Of a stretch of DNA of 8,184 nucleotides, positions 1 through 6,481 are shown in pieces (position 1 is the stretch's first letter; every line of letters begins with the position of its first letter). The stretch lies in assembly GCA_013330765.1 (NCBI GenBank), contig DUHU01000111.1:1-8184 (forward strand). Direction: 5' to 3'. The notes below the pieces were generated by a model. That model did not search any database and was not told the DNA's origin. It was given only the letters and a program-made list of their open reading frames with translations. Position numbers and translations under genes: made by a program. This stretch comes from Candidatus Poseidoniaceae archaeon. Its GTDB lineage: Archaea > Thermoplasmatota > Poseidoniia > Poseidoniales > Poseidoniaceae.

Positions 1-1794
1 CCGGGAGAAGTCATCGACACGACACGCCTGACGGCCTCGGCTCCGGGGGACGCTTGGTGGACTGGAACCGACGACGTCCGACTCGATGCGGGTTGGGAAG
101 GCGCGACCCCCGCAGTGTTGAACGTCTCTGCAGATTCAACGGCGCATCTGGTGGCGGACGTTGACGCGCCCGCATGGATCGACGTGCTTGTGCACCACGC
201 CTCAAACGAAATCGAGCTCAGACTCATCCTACAGAACAGCAGTTCCGAAATCACACACGGCACGCTGGCCTTGACGCCGGACGACCTGCCCTACAACCAC
301 CGGTTGGCCCTTGAGGACGATCAACGGCTCCTCGTGCTCGTCGAAGGCACAGCACCGAACACCGGCGTGGCCCTTACCATGGCCGCGCATCCGATCTTTG
401 GCGCCATGGATGTCCGCACCACGGACACGACCACGCACGTTGTGGGTCACGGAGGACAAATCAAGGCCTTCGAGGTCAACGACACCGACGCGTTGCACGT
501 TGTTCCTTCCCCCGCTTCTGAACTCCGCGTCCACCATCTCGTTCAAGGCGCGTGGGTGGCCACGAGTCATCCGAACATCACAGAACCGACCACGGTATGG
601 GCATTGCCCGATGCGAGCGCCCTTCGAATCACCTGCATCTCAGCAACATGCTCCGCAGACGTCCTCCACGCCAAAGCCTCGGACCTGGGAAGCGGCCAAG
701 ACGCGCAGGGGTATGTCGACGTCACGGACGAAGCGCTCCTGGGCGGGGGAAGCACTGGGTACCTTCCGTTGAACGGAAGTGAAAGCGGCCATCTCGTCCG
801 AGCCACGCATGACGTGGCCGACGTGTTGCCGTTCTACATCGACGCTTGGGAAGATTCAATCCATCTCGTCAAGGTGAGCGTGTGGACCTCGGAACCCGTG
901 ATGCTGGAGTTGATTCCGATCGATCCGCTGACAGGGAAAGCCGACGAGGACGAACGAAAAATCGAGTTGGTGGACGGCCAGGGTGAAAGCCTCAGCGCCC
1001 AATTCGGCCGTGGTGCTCACCTGATTCGTGTCAGCCTCGTCAACCCTGATGCAGTGCTCAACACGACGTGGGGAGGCGATGCAGCGACCCTCAACTACAC
1101 CATCGAAATGGCCCATGGGGTCGTTGACGAAGGCGACGAACCGTGGTTTGAACCGGACGAGGCTTCCCAGATTTGGGGGGCACGTGTTCGATGGATGCTC
1201 GGATTCTGTTTCCTGCTCCCAGTGGCCTACCTGGGCCGCATGCAACGCAAGAGAACGGTGCTTGCCAACACCCTTCGTGCCCAAAGGGAACGCTTGCGTC
1301 GCATCGTCGAGCGCCTCGACGAAGGCCGACCTGTGGAAAAGGAGCGCCGTGATTTGCACCTGGCCCTCGATGCCGTGGCCACGTTGGAATTCGAAGAGGC
1401 GTGCCGAAGTTGGGGCCGGCCTGACGTGCAACACCGTACCGAGGAACTTGCCCTTGCGGCCTGGCGTCTCGATCCTCGCTTGGCTCAACATGGGAAACAC
1501 GTGGTCCTTGTCGGGCTCTCGGCAGGACCACGCACGTGGGAAGCCACGGCGTTGAGGTTCGATGCACCCCTTGGTGCAGCCTGCGAGGTCAGCGCGGTTG
1601 AACCTCGCTTCATGCATCACGGAGAGGACGTCTTCCTTGACACCATTCGAGCCGAGACCGTGGTCTTCCTGACCGTCGAACTTGACGGAGATGGCACCCG
1701 CGTGGACCTCGAAGTGAACGGTTTGGTGGATGCAGAACCAAGGGCTGCTCGTGCGAATTCTTCGTTGGAATTGACCCTCGAAGAAGAGGCGTGA
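1..1794 (+). CDS. Single-pass membrane protein with sequon-rich ectodomain (5' truncated)
   Basis: The reading frame is open from the first base of the window (first visible residues PGEVIDTTRL), so the gene starts upstream and about 597 residues are visible. A GTG at 115 is available, but the coding-like sequence before it argues against using it as the start. Visible residues 1 to about 394 look extracytoplasmic: beta-rich, acidic, seven N-X-S/T sequons, and a single C-x4-C pair (CISATC) that could form a disulfide. One hydrophobic segment (WMLGFCFLLPVAYLG, about residues 398-412) is followed by the basic stretch RMQRKR, giving an N-out/C-in topology. The roughly 185-residue cytoplasmic part begins with a charged helix (about 413-455, possible coiled coil) and continues into a small alpha/beta-looking region. 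I do not recognise the family. It could be a surface or envelope protein, or a sensor that transmits to the cytoplasmic helix. Its TGA abuts the TGA of convergent dnaJ. Confidence 0.85.
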   Translation, partial: PGEVIDTTRLTASAPGDAWWTGTDDVRLDAGWEGATPAVLNVSADSTAHLVADVDAPAWIDVLVHHASNEIELRLILQNSSSEITHGTLALTPDDLPYNHRLALEDDQRLLVLVEGTAPNTGVALTMAAHPIFGAMDVRTTDTTTHVVGHGGQIKAFEVNDTDALHVVPSPASELRVHHLVQGAWVATSHPNITEPTTVWALPDASALRITCISATCSADVLHAKASDLGSGQDAQGYVDVTDEALLGGGSTGYLPLNGSESGHLVRATHDVADVLPFYIDAWEDSIHLVKVSVWTSEPVMLELIPIDPLTGKADEDERKIELVDGQGESLSAQFGRGAHLIRVSLVNPDAVLNTTWGGDAATLNYTIEMAHGVVDEGDEPWFEPDEASQIWGARVRWMLGFCFLLPVAYLGRMQRKRTVLANTLRAQRERLRRIVERLDEGRPVEKERRDLHLALDAVATLEFEEACRSWGRPDVQHRTEELALAAWRLDPRLAQHGKHVVLVGLSAGPRTWEATALRFDAPLGAACEVSAVEPRFMHHGEDVFLDTIRAETVVFLTVELDGDGTRVDLEVNGLVDAEPRAARANSSLELTLEEEA

Positions 1795-1797
1795 TCA
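1792..1797. other. Abutting convergent stop codons (TGATCA)
   Basis: TGA of the ectodomain membrane protein gene (+) is followed immediately by TCA, the complement of the dnaJ TGA (-). The intergenic distance is zero, so each transcript must run into the opposite gene or end inside it. Confidence 0.95.
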
Positions 1798-2910
1798 ACC
1801 GCCACGTCGGCGGGTATCGGCCTCTTCTCGAATCCTTTCCTCAAGGTCCTTCGGTGCAAGTTCATCTCGCAACTCTTCGAGCGCTGCCTTGGTTTTTCGA
1901 GGCAATTTGGTCGGCATGTGAAGTTTGAGCAACACCACCACGTCGCCTCTCCCACCACCACGAAGGCGAGGGAAGCCTCGGCGTGGGAGGTCGATGGTGT
2001 CACCTGCCGTGGAGCCCTTTGGAACACGGATCTCCAGGGGCTTGCCATCGAGATGGTCCAAGGTGACGGTGGTGCCGAGTGCCAAGTCGGCGTAACCCAA
2101 TGGAAGGGACATGATGAGATCGCTTCTGCTTCGCTCAAAGAATGGATGCGGAGAGACTTCCAATTCCACGAGGAAGTCGCCTGCGGGTTGTCCATTCCGA
2201 CCGGGTTCTCCTTTCCCACGAAGGCGAAGTCGCGTCCCGTCCTCGGCCCCTGCAGGAATGCCGAAACGAACGGTGGTGTTTCGATCGACGCGCCCGCGGC
2301 CTTTGCACACCTTGCAGATAGTCTTCGGAATTTTCCCACGCCCGTCGCACGTGGAACACGGGCGGTCTTGGCGGGATTGAAACGGCCCCATTTGCACCAC
2401 GCGGGAAAGGACGCCACGGCCCGAACACTCACTGCAGGTTTCCAACACCCCTCCCTCTGCTCCCGTGCTTGAACACACGGAACACGGTGCTGGCAAGTCC
2501 AACTCGATTTCCTCTTCCGTCCCGTTCATGACGTCCTCGCTGGACACCGTATGCCGGTACAAGATGTCGCTACCGCGGCCTGAACGTTGGCCACCGCCGC
2601 CGCCGCCCCCAAAGAAGGCAGAGAAGATGTCCGAGCCGCCGAACAAGTCGCTCAAATCGACGTTGAAGCCACCGCCAAAGCCACCGGATGGGCCGTCGTG
2701 CCCGAAACGATCGTATTGGCCACGCTTTGAAGGATCAGACAAGACCGCATAGGCTTCCTGAATCTCCTTGAATCGGTCCTCCGCGTCGGGCTCCTCACTG
2801 CGGTCAGGGTGATATTTGCGTGCCAAACGACGGAAGGCGTTCTTCAAGGCCTTCTCGTCCGCGTCACGACCGAGGCCGAGCACCTCGTAGTAATCGCGCT
2901 TCCCGCTCAT
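1795..2910 (-). CDS. dnaJ: Chaperone protein DnaJ (type I Hsp40)
   Basis: A 371-residue co-chaperone that delivers unfolded clients to DnaK and stimulates its ATPase in the cytoplasm. Full type I layout is present. The J domain (about 1-70) has HPD at 34-36 and begins KRDYYEVLGL. A Gly/Phe-rich linker (about 73-113) contains seven consecutive Gly. The zinc region (about 143-206) has four CxxC motifs: CSVCSSTG, CSECSGRG, CSTCDGRG and CKVCKGRG. Two beta client-binding domains follow, with a basic/acidic C-terminal tail. The first zinc motif lacks the usual first Gly but keeps both Cys. The ATG at 2910 is chosen because the J domain starts there; the 33 extra upstream residues are not DnaJ-like and overlap the upstream gene. 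Length matches the family. No dnaK or grpE is adjacent. A zinc-ribbon membrane gene lies 56 bases upstream on the same strand. The identification is secure. Confidence 0.97.
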   Translation of the reverse strand: MSGKRDYYEVLGLGRDADEKALKNAFRRLARKYHPDRSEEPDAEDRFKEIQEAYAVLSDPSKRGQYDRFGHDGPSGGFGGGFNVDLSDLFGGSDIFSAFFGGGGGGGQRSGRGSDILYRHTVSSEDVMNGTEEEIELDLPAPCSVCSSTGAEGGVLETCSECSGRGVLSRVVQMGPFQSRQDRPCSTCDGRGKIPKTICKVCKGRGRVDRNTTVRFGIPAGAEDGTRLRLRGKGEPGRNGQPAGDFLVELEVSPHPFFERSRSDLIMSLPLGYADLALGTTVTLDHLDGKPLEIRVPKGSTAGDTIDLPRRGFPRLRGGGRGDVVVLLKLHMPTKLPRKTKAALEELRDELAPKDLEERIREEADTRRRGG

Positions 2911-2915
2911 CTCGA

Positions 2916-2936
2916 CCCCGACTCGTCGGCTCGGGG
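2916..2936 (-). promoter_or_regulatory. Possible leader hairpin just upstream of the dnaJ start codon
   Basis: In the dnaJ mRNA sense the leader can pair CCCCGA (2936-2931... read on the minus strand) with TCGGGG (2921-2916) around a 9-base loop. An alternative stem, CCGAC/GTCGG, uses a 2-base loop. The 3' arm contains the only G-rich, Shine-Dalgarno-like run, placed 5 bases before the ATG, so the fold would occlude ribosome entry. The pairing is seen directly in the sequence. Any regulatory role is inference, and GC-rich DNA often gives such stems by chance. Confidence 0.3.
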
Positions 2937-2966
2937 GGCCGCCTTCAACCCAACGCCCCAGAACGG

Positions 2967-3728
2967 TCAAGCGCCAACGGGTGGAAGCGTGAATCCACAC
3001 TGCGGGCAAAAGCGCTCATCGGGCTCATGGGGTGCACCGCATGCGGAGCACGTGAGAACTGGAGCAGGCGGTGGAGCCAACGCCGCCGGTGCTGATGCAA
3101 GAGGGGCAGCGGTGGAATCGGATTCCATGGCGATGGGTGCAACGGGACGAGCGGCGATCAAAGGGTCTTGTTCAGCCCGTTGCGTGAGGGCCGCGCGTCG
3201 TCGGTCTTCACGGGATTGTGCGAGGTCATCGCCACGACGGAACAAGCGTCCGATTCGGTCCAAGAGTTGGTCCATCCCTGACGACGTGGTCGAGGCGCCC
3301 ACCGTGCGCTGAACGTCCTCAGAACGTTGAATTCGCATGCCATGCACCGTTTCAACGTCCACTTCTGTACCGATGTTGACTTCACTGCCCTCTCGGGTCA
3401 AGCCACCGACCTTGGCGCCGGCATCGATGCTGAGCGCTTGACCCACGGGTGGGGCGTCGTTACGGTCCCACAATCCCTGCTCTTCAGCCTTGAACACGGG
3501 GTTCAGGCCCTTGAGCGAGGCCGAACGGCGGTGCTCATGGTCGCGTTCCACACGAGCGCGGCGGAACAGGACGACCCCTGCGCCAACGAGGACCCCGTAG
3601 TACACCCATCGCATCCAAGCGGACACGTCAAGCATGGCGTTGAACGGTGTGACGGTCACATCAAGACCCAAGCCAATGACGAACGGCGTCACCAGCAGGC
3701 CTTGTGAGATGCCGCCACGTGCCGCCAT
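2967..3728 (-). CDS. Membrane-anchored protein with C-terminal zinc ribbon
   Basis: A 253-residue protein of unknown function. The N-terminus holds one weak hydrophobic stretch (about residues 8-25) and one clear membrane helix (about 40-55, WVYYGVLVGAGVVLF), followed by the positive run RRAR and a charged region. This suggests that most of the protein is cytoplasmic. The middle (about 65-200) is polar and likely partly disordered. An Ala/Pro-rich linker (about 205-225) leads to a terminal zinc ribbon with Cys at 227, 230, 241 and 244 (CSAC...CPQC). Such ribbons usually mediate protein or nucleic-acid contacts. The ATG at 3728 has a good Shine-Dalgarno sequence just upstream. The gene lies 48 bases downstream of the glycosyltransferase and 56 bases upstream of dnaJ on the same strand, so the three may be cotranscribed. 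Family not recognised; zinc binding is inferred from the Cys pattern. Confidence 0.88.
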   Translation of the reverse strand: MAARGGISQGLLVTPFVIGLGLDVTVTPFNAMLDVSAWMRWVYYGVLVGAGVVLFRRARVERDHEHRRSASLKGLNPVFKAEEQGLWDRNDAPPVGQALSIDAGAKVGGLTREGSEVNIGTEVDVETVHGMRIQRSEDVQRTVGASTTSSGMDQLLDRIGRLFRRGDDLAQSREDRRRAALTQRAEQDPLIAARPVAPIAMESDSTAAPLASAPAALAPPPAPVLTCSACGAPHEPDERFCPQCGFTLPPVGA

Positions 3729-3731
3729 GTT

Positions 3732-3737
3732 CCCTCC
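3732..3737 (-). promoter_or_regulatory. Shine-Dalgarno site of the zinc-ribbon membrane protein
   Basis: GGAGGG on the minus strand lies 3 bases before the ATG at 3728. The spacing is short but usable. It supports this start and shows that at least some genes here use leadered initiation. Confidence 0.6.
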
Positions 3738-3776
3738 ATCCTGACCGTTTAGGGATAGAGGTTCGTCCGGCCTGCT

Positions 3777-4775
3777 CTATCGGTCCCGCTTCTTTGGAGG
3801 GCCAAACATGAGCGACCGAAGCAAGCCCAGGCTAAATCCGGAATGAAGCATGATCAAGCACAATGGAACGCCAAAGACTTGAGTTGCACGACGAACAACG
3901 AACGTCGAGGCAAGTCCGGCACCGAGCAGCACGGCGATGTAAGCGCCAACCGGTACGACCACCATCGAAGGGACGGTGGCGAACAGCACCGCGCAGAGAA
4001 GTGCTCCAAAAAGAGGGGCAAATTCCCTTGGGCCGGCGCGACCCGGGTGGGAGCGGAGCAGGCGGCCACGCCAGTATCCGTACCGGACCGCCATGCGCCA
4101 ATGCCCACGCAAGGTCTCCCGACGGTGCATTCGTACGGTCATGGCCGGGTCGCGTTCAATCACTCCGTCGTCGACAAGGAGACGCATTGAGAGGTCGCTG
4201 TCCTGGCTGGTTGCAAACTCCGGATTCCAACCCCCCACGTCCTCGATGGCTTGGCGACGGTGGGTGGCGAAGGCGGGAACCTTGGTCAAACCCGGTGTTG
4301 CGAATTCAGCAAATTGACCGCCTCCGCGACCAAAACGTGAACGCAGCGCGCCGTCCACCCATCCCTCGACCGTGGTGCGCGAGCGCTCAGGACCCAGCAC
4401 GCGCACGCCCATCGCGACCAAACGGTCACCATGGCGCTGAAGGCCAGAGGCCCAAGCTTTGCGTCGGGTGGAGAGATGGTCTGAGGAAATGCGGACATGG
4501 CCAATGAGTTCAATCAACAATTCAACGTCATCAGCGAGGTGGTGCATGGCCAAGTTTCTGGCATGTGGTACCGTTTTGTTGGGATTCTCCACGACCAAGA
4601 ATCCGTGCCCGCTGGACGGCGTGTGATCCTCGAGGATGTCCTTTGTCCCGTCGTCAGATCCCCCGTCAAGAACGATGACGTCAAACGCCGAGGCAGGCAG
4701 GTCCTGTGCGTCAAGGTCGGCAAGCAGGGCCCCGATGTGCTCAACTTCGTTGAGAACGGGGATGACCACCGCCAT
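3777..4775 (-). CDS. Family 2 glycosyltransferase, ExoA-like, with C-terminal membrane region
   Basis: About 332 residues; transfers a sugar from a nucleotide-sugar donor, probably at the cytoplasmic membrane face during glycolipid, surface polysaccharide or N-glycan assembly. The GT-A fold begins at once with AVVIPVLNE (about 2-10). The nucleotide-binding acidic motif is DGGSDDGT (about 37-44). NPNKTVPHARNLA (about 64-76) and GHVRISSDHL (about 92-101) match the pattern I recall from ExoA-type enzymes. The late catalytic motif is QDSDLSMRL (about 190-198). From about 251 to 322 the sequence is hydrophobic (two or three helices) and includes HSGFSLGLLRSL, again ExoA-like. The ATG at 4775 is chosen because the first beta strand starts there. 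An in-frame GTG at 4799 would add eight residues (VSDALGPR) and cannot be excluded. An open frame continues to 5390 but is antisense to the UPF0201 gene and not credible. Donor and acceptor are unknown. Confidence 0.9.
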   Translation of the reverse strand: MAVVIPVLNEVEHIGALLADLDAQDLPASAFDVIVLDGGSDDGTKDILEDHTPSSGHGFLVVENPNKTVPHARNLAMHHLADDVELLIELIGHVRISSDHLSTRRKAWASGLQRHGDRLVAMGVRVLGPERSRTTVEGWVDGALRSRFGRGGGQFAEFATPGLTKVPAFATHRRQAIEDVGGWNPEFATSQDSDLSMRLLVDDGVIERDPAMTVRMHRRETLRGHWRMAVRYGYWRGRLLRSHPGRAGPREFAPLFGALLCAVLFATVPSMVVVPVGAYIAVLLGAGLASTFVVRRATQVFGVPLCLIMLHSGFSLGLLRSLMFGPPKKRDR

Positions 4776-4884
4776 TCGAGGCCCGAGTGCATCGCTCACA
4801 TCCGGTGCTTGTCCCCTTCGGACTTGATGGTGTCCCCCTCGATGGGCCCGATGGCTTGAGAACGGTGACCACGTCCGAGGACCG
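4776..4884. promoter_or_regulatory. Divergent intergenic region between glycosyltransferase and UPF0201 gene
   Basis: This is the longest non-coding gap in the window, about 109 bases (85 if the glycosyltransferase starts at the GTG at 4799). It must carry the 5' signals for both divergent genes. I see no convincing archaeal TATA box; the stretch is GC-rich. A short direct repeat, CGATGG, occurs around the GGGCCC palindrome near 4840-4855. Promoter assignment rests only on gene orientation. Confidence 0.35.
4877..4880 (+). promoter_or_regulatory. Ribosome-binding site of the UPF0201 gene
   Basis: GAGG lies 4 bases upstream of the ATG at 4885. It is weak but correctly placed. It supports this ATG, as no in-frame ATG or GTG occurs between it and the upstream in-frame stop at 4825. 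Confidence 0.45.
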
Positions 4885-5406
4885 ATGAGCGCTCCACGTG
4901 TCCGGCTCACGGGCGTCGACGAGGGGCTGAGCGTGACCGTTCGAACACACATCCTAGGAGCAGACGACGGCCAGCGTATCGCTGAAGCTTTCGCCGCCAT
5001 GTTTCCGGATGCTCCTTCCGTGGAATGGCCCACATCCCCGGTCTTTCCAACCGAGCAGGATCTCCACGTCGAGGTGCTCAACGTCCCACTTGACACATAT
5101 TTGACGAAATTGCACGACCAGCGCATCCTCGACACGGCCTTGGACGTGATGGGTTCCGACCTCAACGCAAACACCACGGTGTTCTCGATACAGCGCGTAG
5201 CAGCCCTGTCCGGAAAGGTGACCTTTCGCCTCCCGGGGCACGCACCCCTTGGCGGAGTGTTCGACATCGAAATTTCCGGGGAGGGATTGGAAGATTGGTT
5301 GCTTGCAGCCACCCACCACCAAGGCCGCGCCCACGTCCCTCGCCAGATCGGTGACGAACGAGCGATGGACGAAGACGGAGAAGCCGTCACGTGGTTTGAG
5401 CGATGA
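4885..5406 (+). CDS. UPF0201 (COG1931-type) archaeal RNA-binding-like protein
   Basis: 173 residues. The core KLHDQRILDTALDVM (about 75-89), followed by FSIQRVAALSGKVTF (about 100-114) and PLGGVFDIEI (about 121-130), matches the conserved order I recall for UPF0201: LhelLReQrILDtAR..., LNKQaAfvGkvnF and PLGpI.V.I. Family members are small archaeal cytoplasmic proteins of roughly 140 residues with a proposed RNA-binding fold; the exact role is not established. This copy is somewhat longer, with extra residues at both ends, including an acidic C-terminus, and it substitutes several usually conserved positions (for example S-I-Q-R for L-N-K-Q). The first 45 residues contain a helix ending in MFPD, consistent with the family's N-terminal half. 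The gene stands alone on its strand, divergent from the glycosyltransferase and convergent with the peptidase-Nudix fusion, whose stop codon it abuts. The family call comes from remembered motifs, not an alignment. Confidence 0.8.
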   Translation: MSAPRVRLTGVDEGLSVTVRTHILGADDGQRIAEAFAAMFPDAPSVEWPTSPVFPTEQDLHVEVLNVPLDTYLTKLHDQRILDTALDVMGSDLNANTTVFSIQRVAALSGKVTFRLPGHAPLGGVFDIEISGEGLEDWLLAATHHQGRAHVPRQIGDERAMDEDGEAVTWFER

Positions 5407-5409
5407 TCA
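5404..5409. other. Abutting convergent stop codons (TGATCA), second copy
   Basis: TGA of the UPF0201 gene (+) abuts the complement of the TGA of the peptidase-Nudix gene (-), producing the same six-base palindrome as the dnaJ junction and again no intergenic base. Confidence 0.95.
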
Positions 5410-6399
5410 CGGCGACGGGACCAACGTCAGCATGACATCGCGGTCCGGTCCGAGCCAATCGTAGGCATCGATCTCATCCGAGGGGCCGAACCAACGCAAT
5501 GAATCGTGGGCCTCCGAGGTCAAGACACTCGGCAGTGGATTGACGGCGTGGACCTCGATGACGTTGATGCGGTACCGACGCCATGGTTGAACCCCCCACC
5601 AGGCGCCGCGGTGTACCCCAGCGGTCACCTCGATGCCGAGTTCTTCCATCCATTCACGCACGACAGCGTCCTCAAGTTCCTCGCCGGGTTCGAATTTCCC
5701 GCCAGGCAGTTCCCAGCGTCCCGGAGCAGCCTCATCCGGCCCGCGACGCGCCACTAAGACTTGGTTTCCAGCAAAGAGGGCTCCAGCCGCCACGTCGATG
5801 ACTGGAGGGTACAGCAACCGGGTAAGCACGCATTCAGCCATGCTGCGGCTACGCGTCAAGGGCCAGTGATCCTCGGGAGGAACATGGAGAAACAGTGCGG
5901 GTGGAGGACGGATGAGAGAAGCGGATGCAGCAAGGGTGCGGTGAAGGGTCTCGTTGCACACATATCCCCCCGCATCGTCCGACCACGTGGCATCGGGGTC
6001 GCAGGTCGACAATCCAAACCGCTCACGGTCCACCCCCGCCTTGAGATCCCCCATACCCGTGATGGTCGCATCGTTCACTTGCCTCCCAGAATTGTCCGGC
6101 TCCCGCATCGTCAACCCGTCCCGGCCGAGCCATTCGACTCGGGCATGGGTGCAGGAACCACAGAGCCCGAGATGGAGGATGGCATCCCATCTCTTGCCCT
6201 CCGCCAATCGGCGGGCAGTCTCGGCAGCACCGGATTCGTCCACGGAGAGAAGACGAGTTTCAACCTCAACCCTCTCCGAGGCATCGGTCCACGGGTCCTG
6301 TACGACCATTTGCTCCGGCCATGATGCGATCAAGGCCTCCGTAGGATTGGATGAATGCGTCGAAAACGCGCCGAAACCCGTGACCAGGACCCGCCGCAT
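5407..6399 (-). CDS. Pyrrolidone-carboxylate peptidase (C15) fused to a Nudix hydrolase
   Basis: 330 residues in one uninterrupted frame joining two enzymes. Residues 1 to about 197 are a C15 peptidase, which removes N-terminal pyroglutamate from peptides. Evidence: VLVTGFGAF (4-12), NP (18-19), the Glu region ARVEWLGRDG with E89, PDNSG (101-105), nucleophile C148 in AGGYVCNE, and H172 in LFLHVP. The Cys-His spacing of 24 equals that of the Bacillus amyloliquefaciens enzyme (C144/H168). Residues about 200-330 are a MutT-like Nudix domain, cleaving nucleoside diphosphate-X substrates. Its box G-x5-E-x7-REWMEELGI (234-256) is complete, preceded by RWELPGG. The ATG at 6399 fits the peptidase's first strand and has GGAAGGGAAGG just upstream; an in-frame ATG at 6414 would add five residues. 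A separate Nudix start at M187 is unlikely: no ribosome site precedes it and it lies inside the last peptidase helix. Each half is convincing; the combination is unusual. Confidence 0.92.
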   Translation of the reverse strand: MRRVLVTGFGAFSTHSSNPTEALIASWPEQMVVQDPWTDASERVEVETRLLSVDESGAAETARRLAEGKRWDAILHLGLCGSCTHARVEWLGRDGLTMREPDNSGRQVNDATITGMGDLKAGVDRERFGLSTCDPDATWSDDAGGYVCNETLHRTLAASASLIRPPPALFLHVPPEDHWPLTRSRSMAECVLTRLLYPPVIDVAAGALFAGNQVLVARRGPDEAAPGRWELPGGKFEPGEELEDAVVREWMEELGIEVTAGVHRGAWWGVQPWRRYRINVIEVHAVNPLPSVLTSEAHDSLRWFGPSDEIDAYDWLGPDRDVMLTLVPSP

Positions 6400-6481
6400 G
6401 ACCTTCCCTTCCATCGAAGGACCATGAGGTCGTCGCTCTGGAAGCCAACACGTTGAGAAGGCAGCAGGTGTTCTTTCGTTC
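6400..6481. promoter_or_regulatory. Divergent intergenic region between peptidase-Nudix and two-helix membrane gene
   Basis: These 82 bases separate two divergently transcribed genes. The leftward gene has a purine-rich Shine-Dalgarno-like stretch (about 6402-6412, minus strand). The rightward gene has no recognisable Shine-Dalgarno before its ATG and may be leaderless. I find no clear TATA element. Confidence 0.35.

Noticed and set aside
856..1620. Long minus-strand open frame opposite the left-edge gene
   Set aside because: The + strand frame has a coherent topology (sequons, one membrane helix, coiled coil); the antisense frame shows no recognisable domain and is typical of GC-rich shadow frames.
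1799..1813. GC-rich stem (CCGCC, 5-base loop, GGCGG) just after the left-edge gene's stop codon, considered as a terminator
   Set aside because: It encodes the terminal Arg/Gly residues of DnaJ, is short, and has no T-tract. Archaeal terminators are usually T-rich rather than stem-dependent.
1617..2432. Minus-strand open frame of 271 codons overlapping dnaJ in another frame
   Set aside because: It spans both the end of the left-edge gene and dnaJ, whose identity is certain; composition is Ser/Pro/Arg-rich without motifs.
2596..2612. Short CCG-type trinucleotide run
   Set aside because: It simply encodes the poly-Gly stretch of the DnaJ Gly/Phe linker, which is normal for the family.
2911..3009. 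33-residue N-terminal extension of DnaJ
   Set aside because: It overlaps the end of the upstream zinc-ribbon gene and is not DnaJ-like; the J domain starts at the ATG at 2910.
4776..5390. Upstream extension of the glycosyltransferase frame (about 200 more residues)
   Set aside because: It lies antisense to the UPF0201 gene, has low-complexity Arg/Ser/Pro composition, and precedes the point where the GT-A first strand naturally begins.
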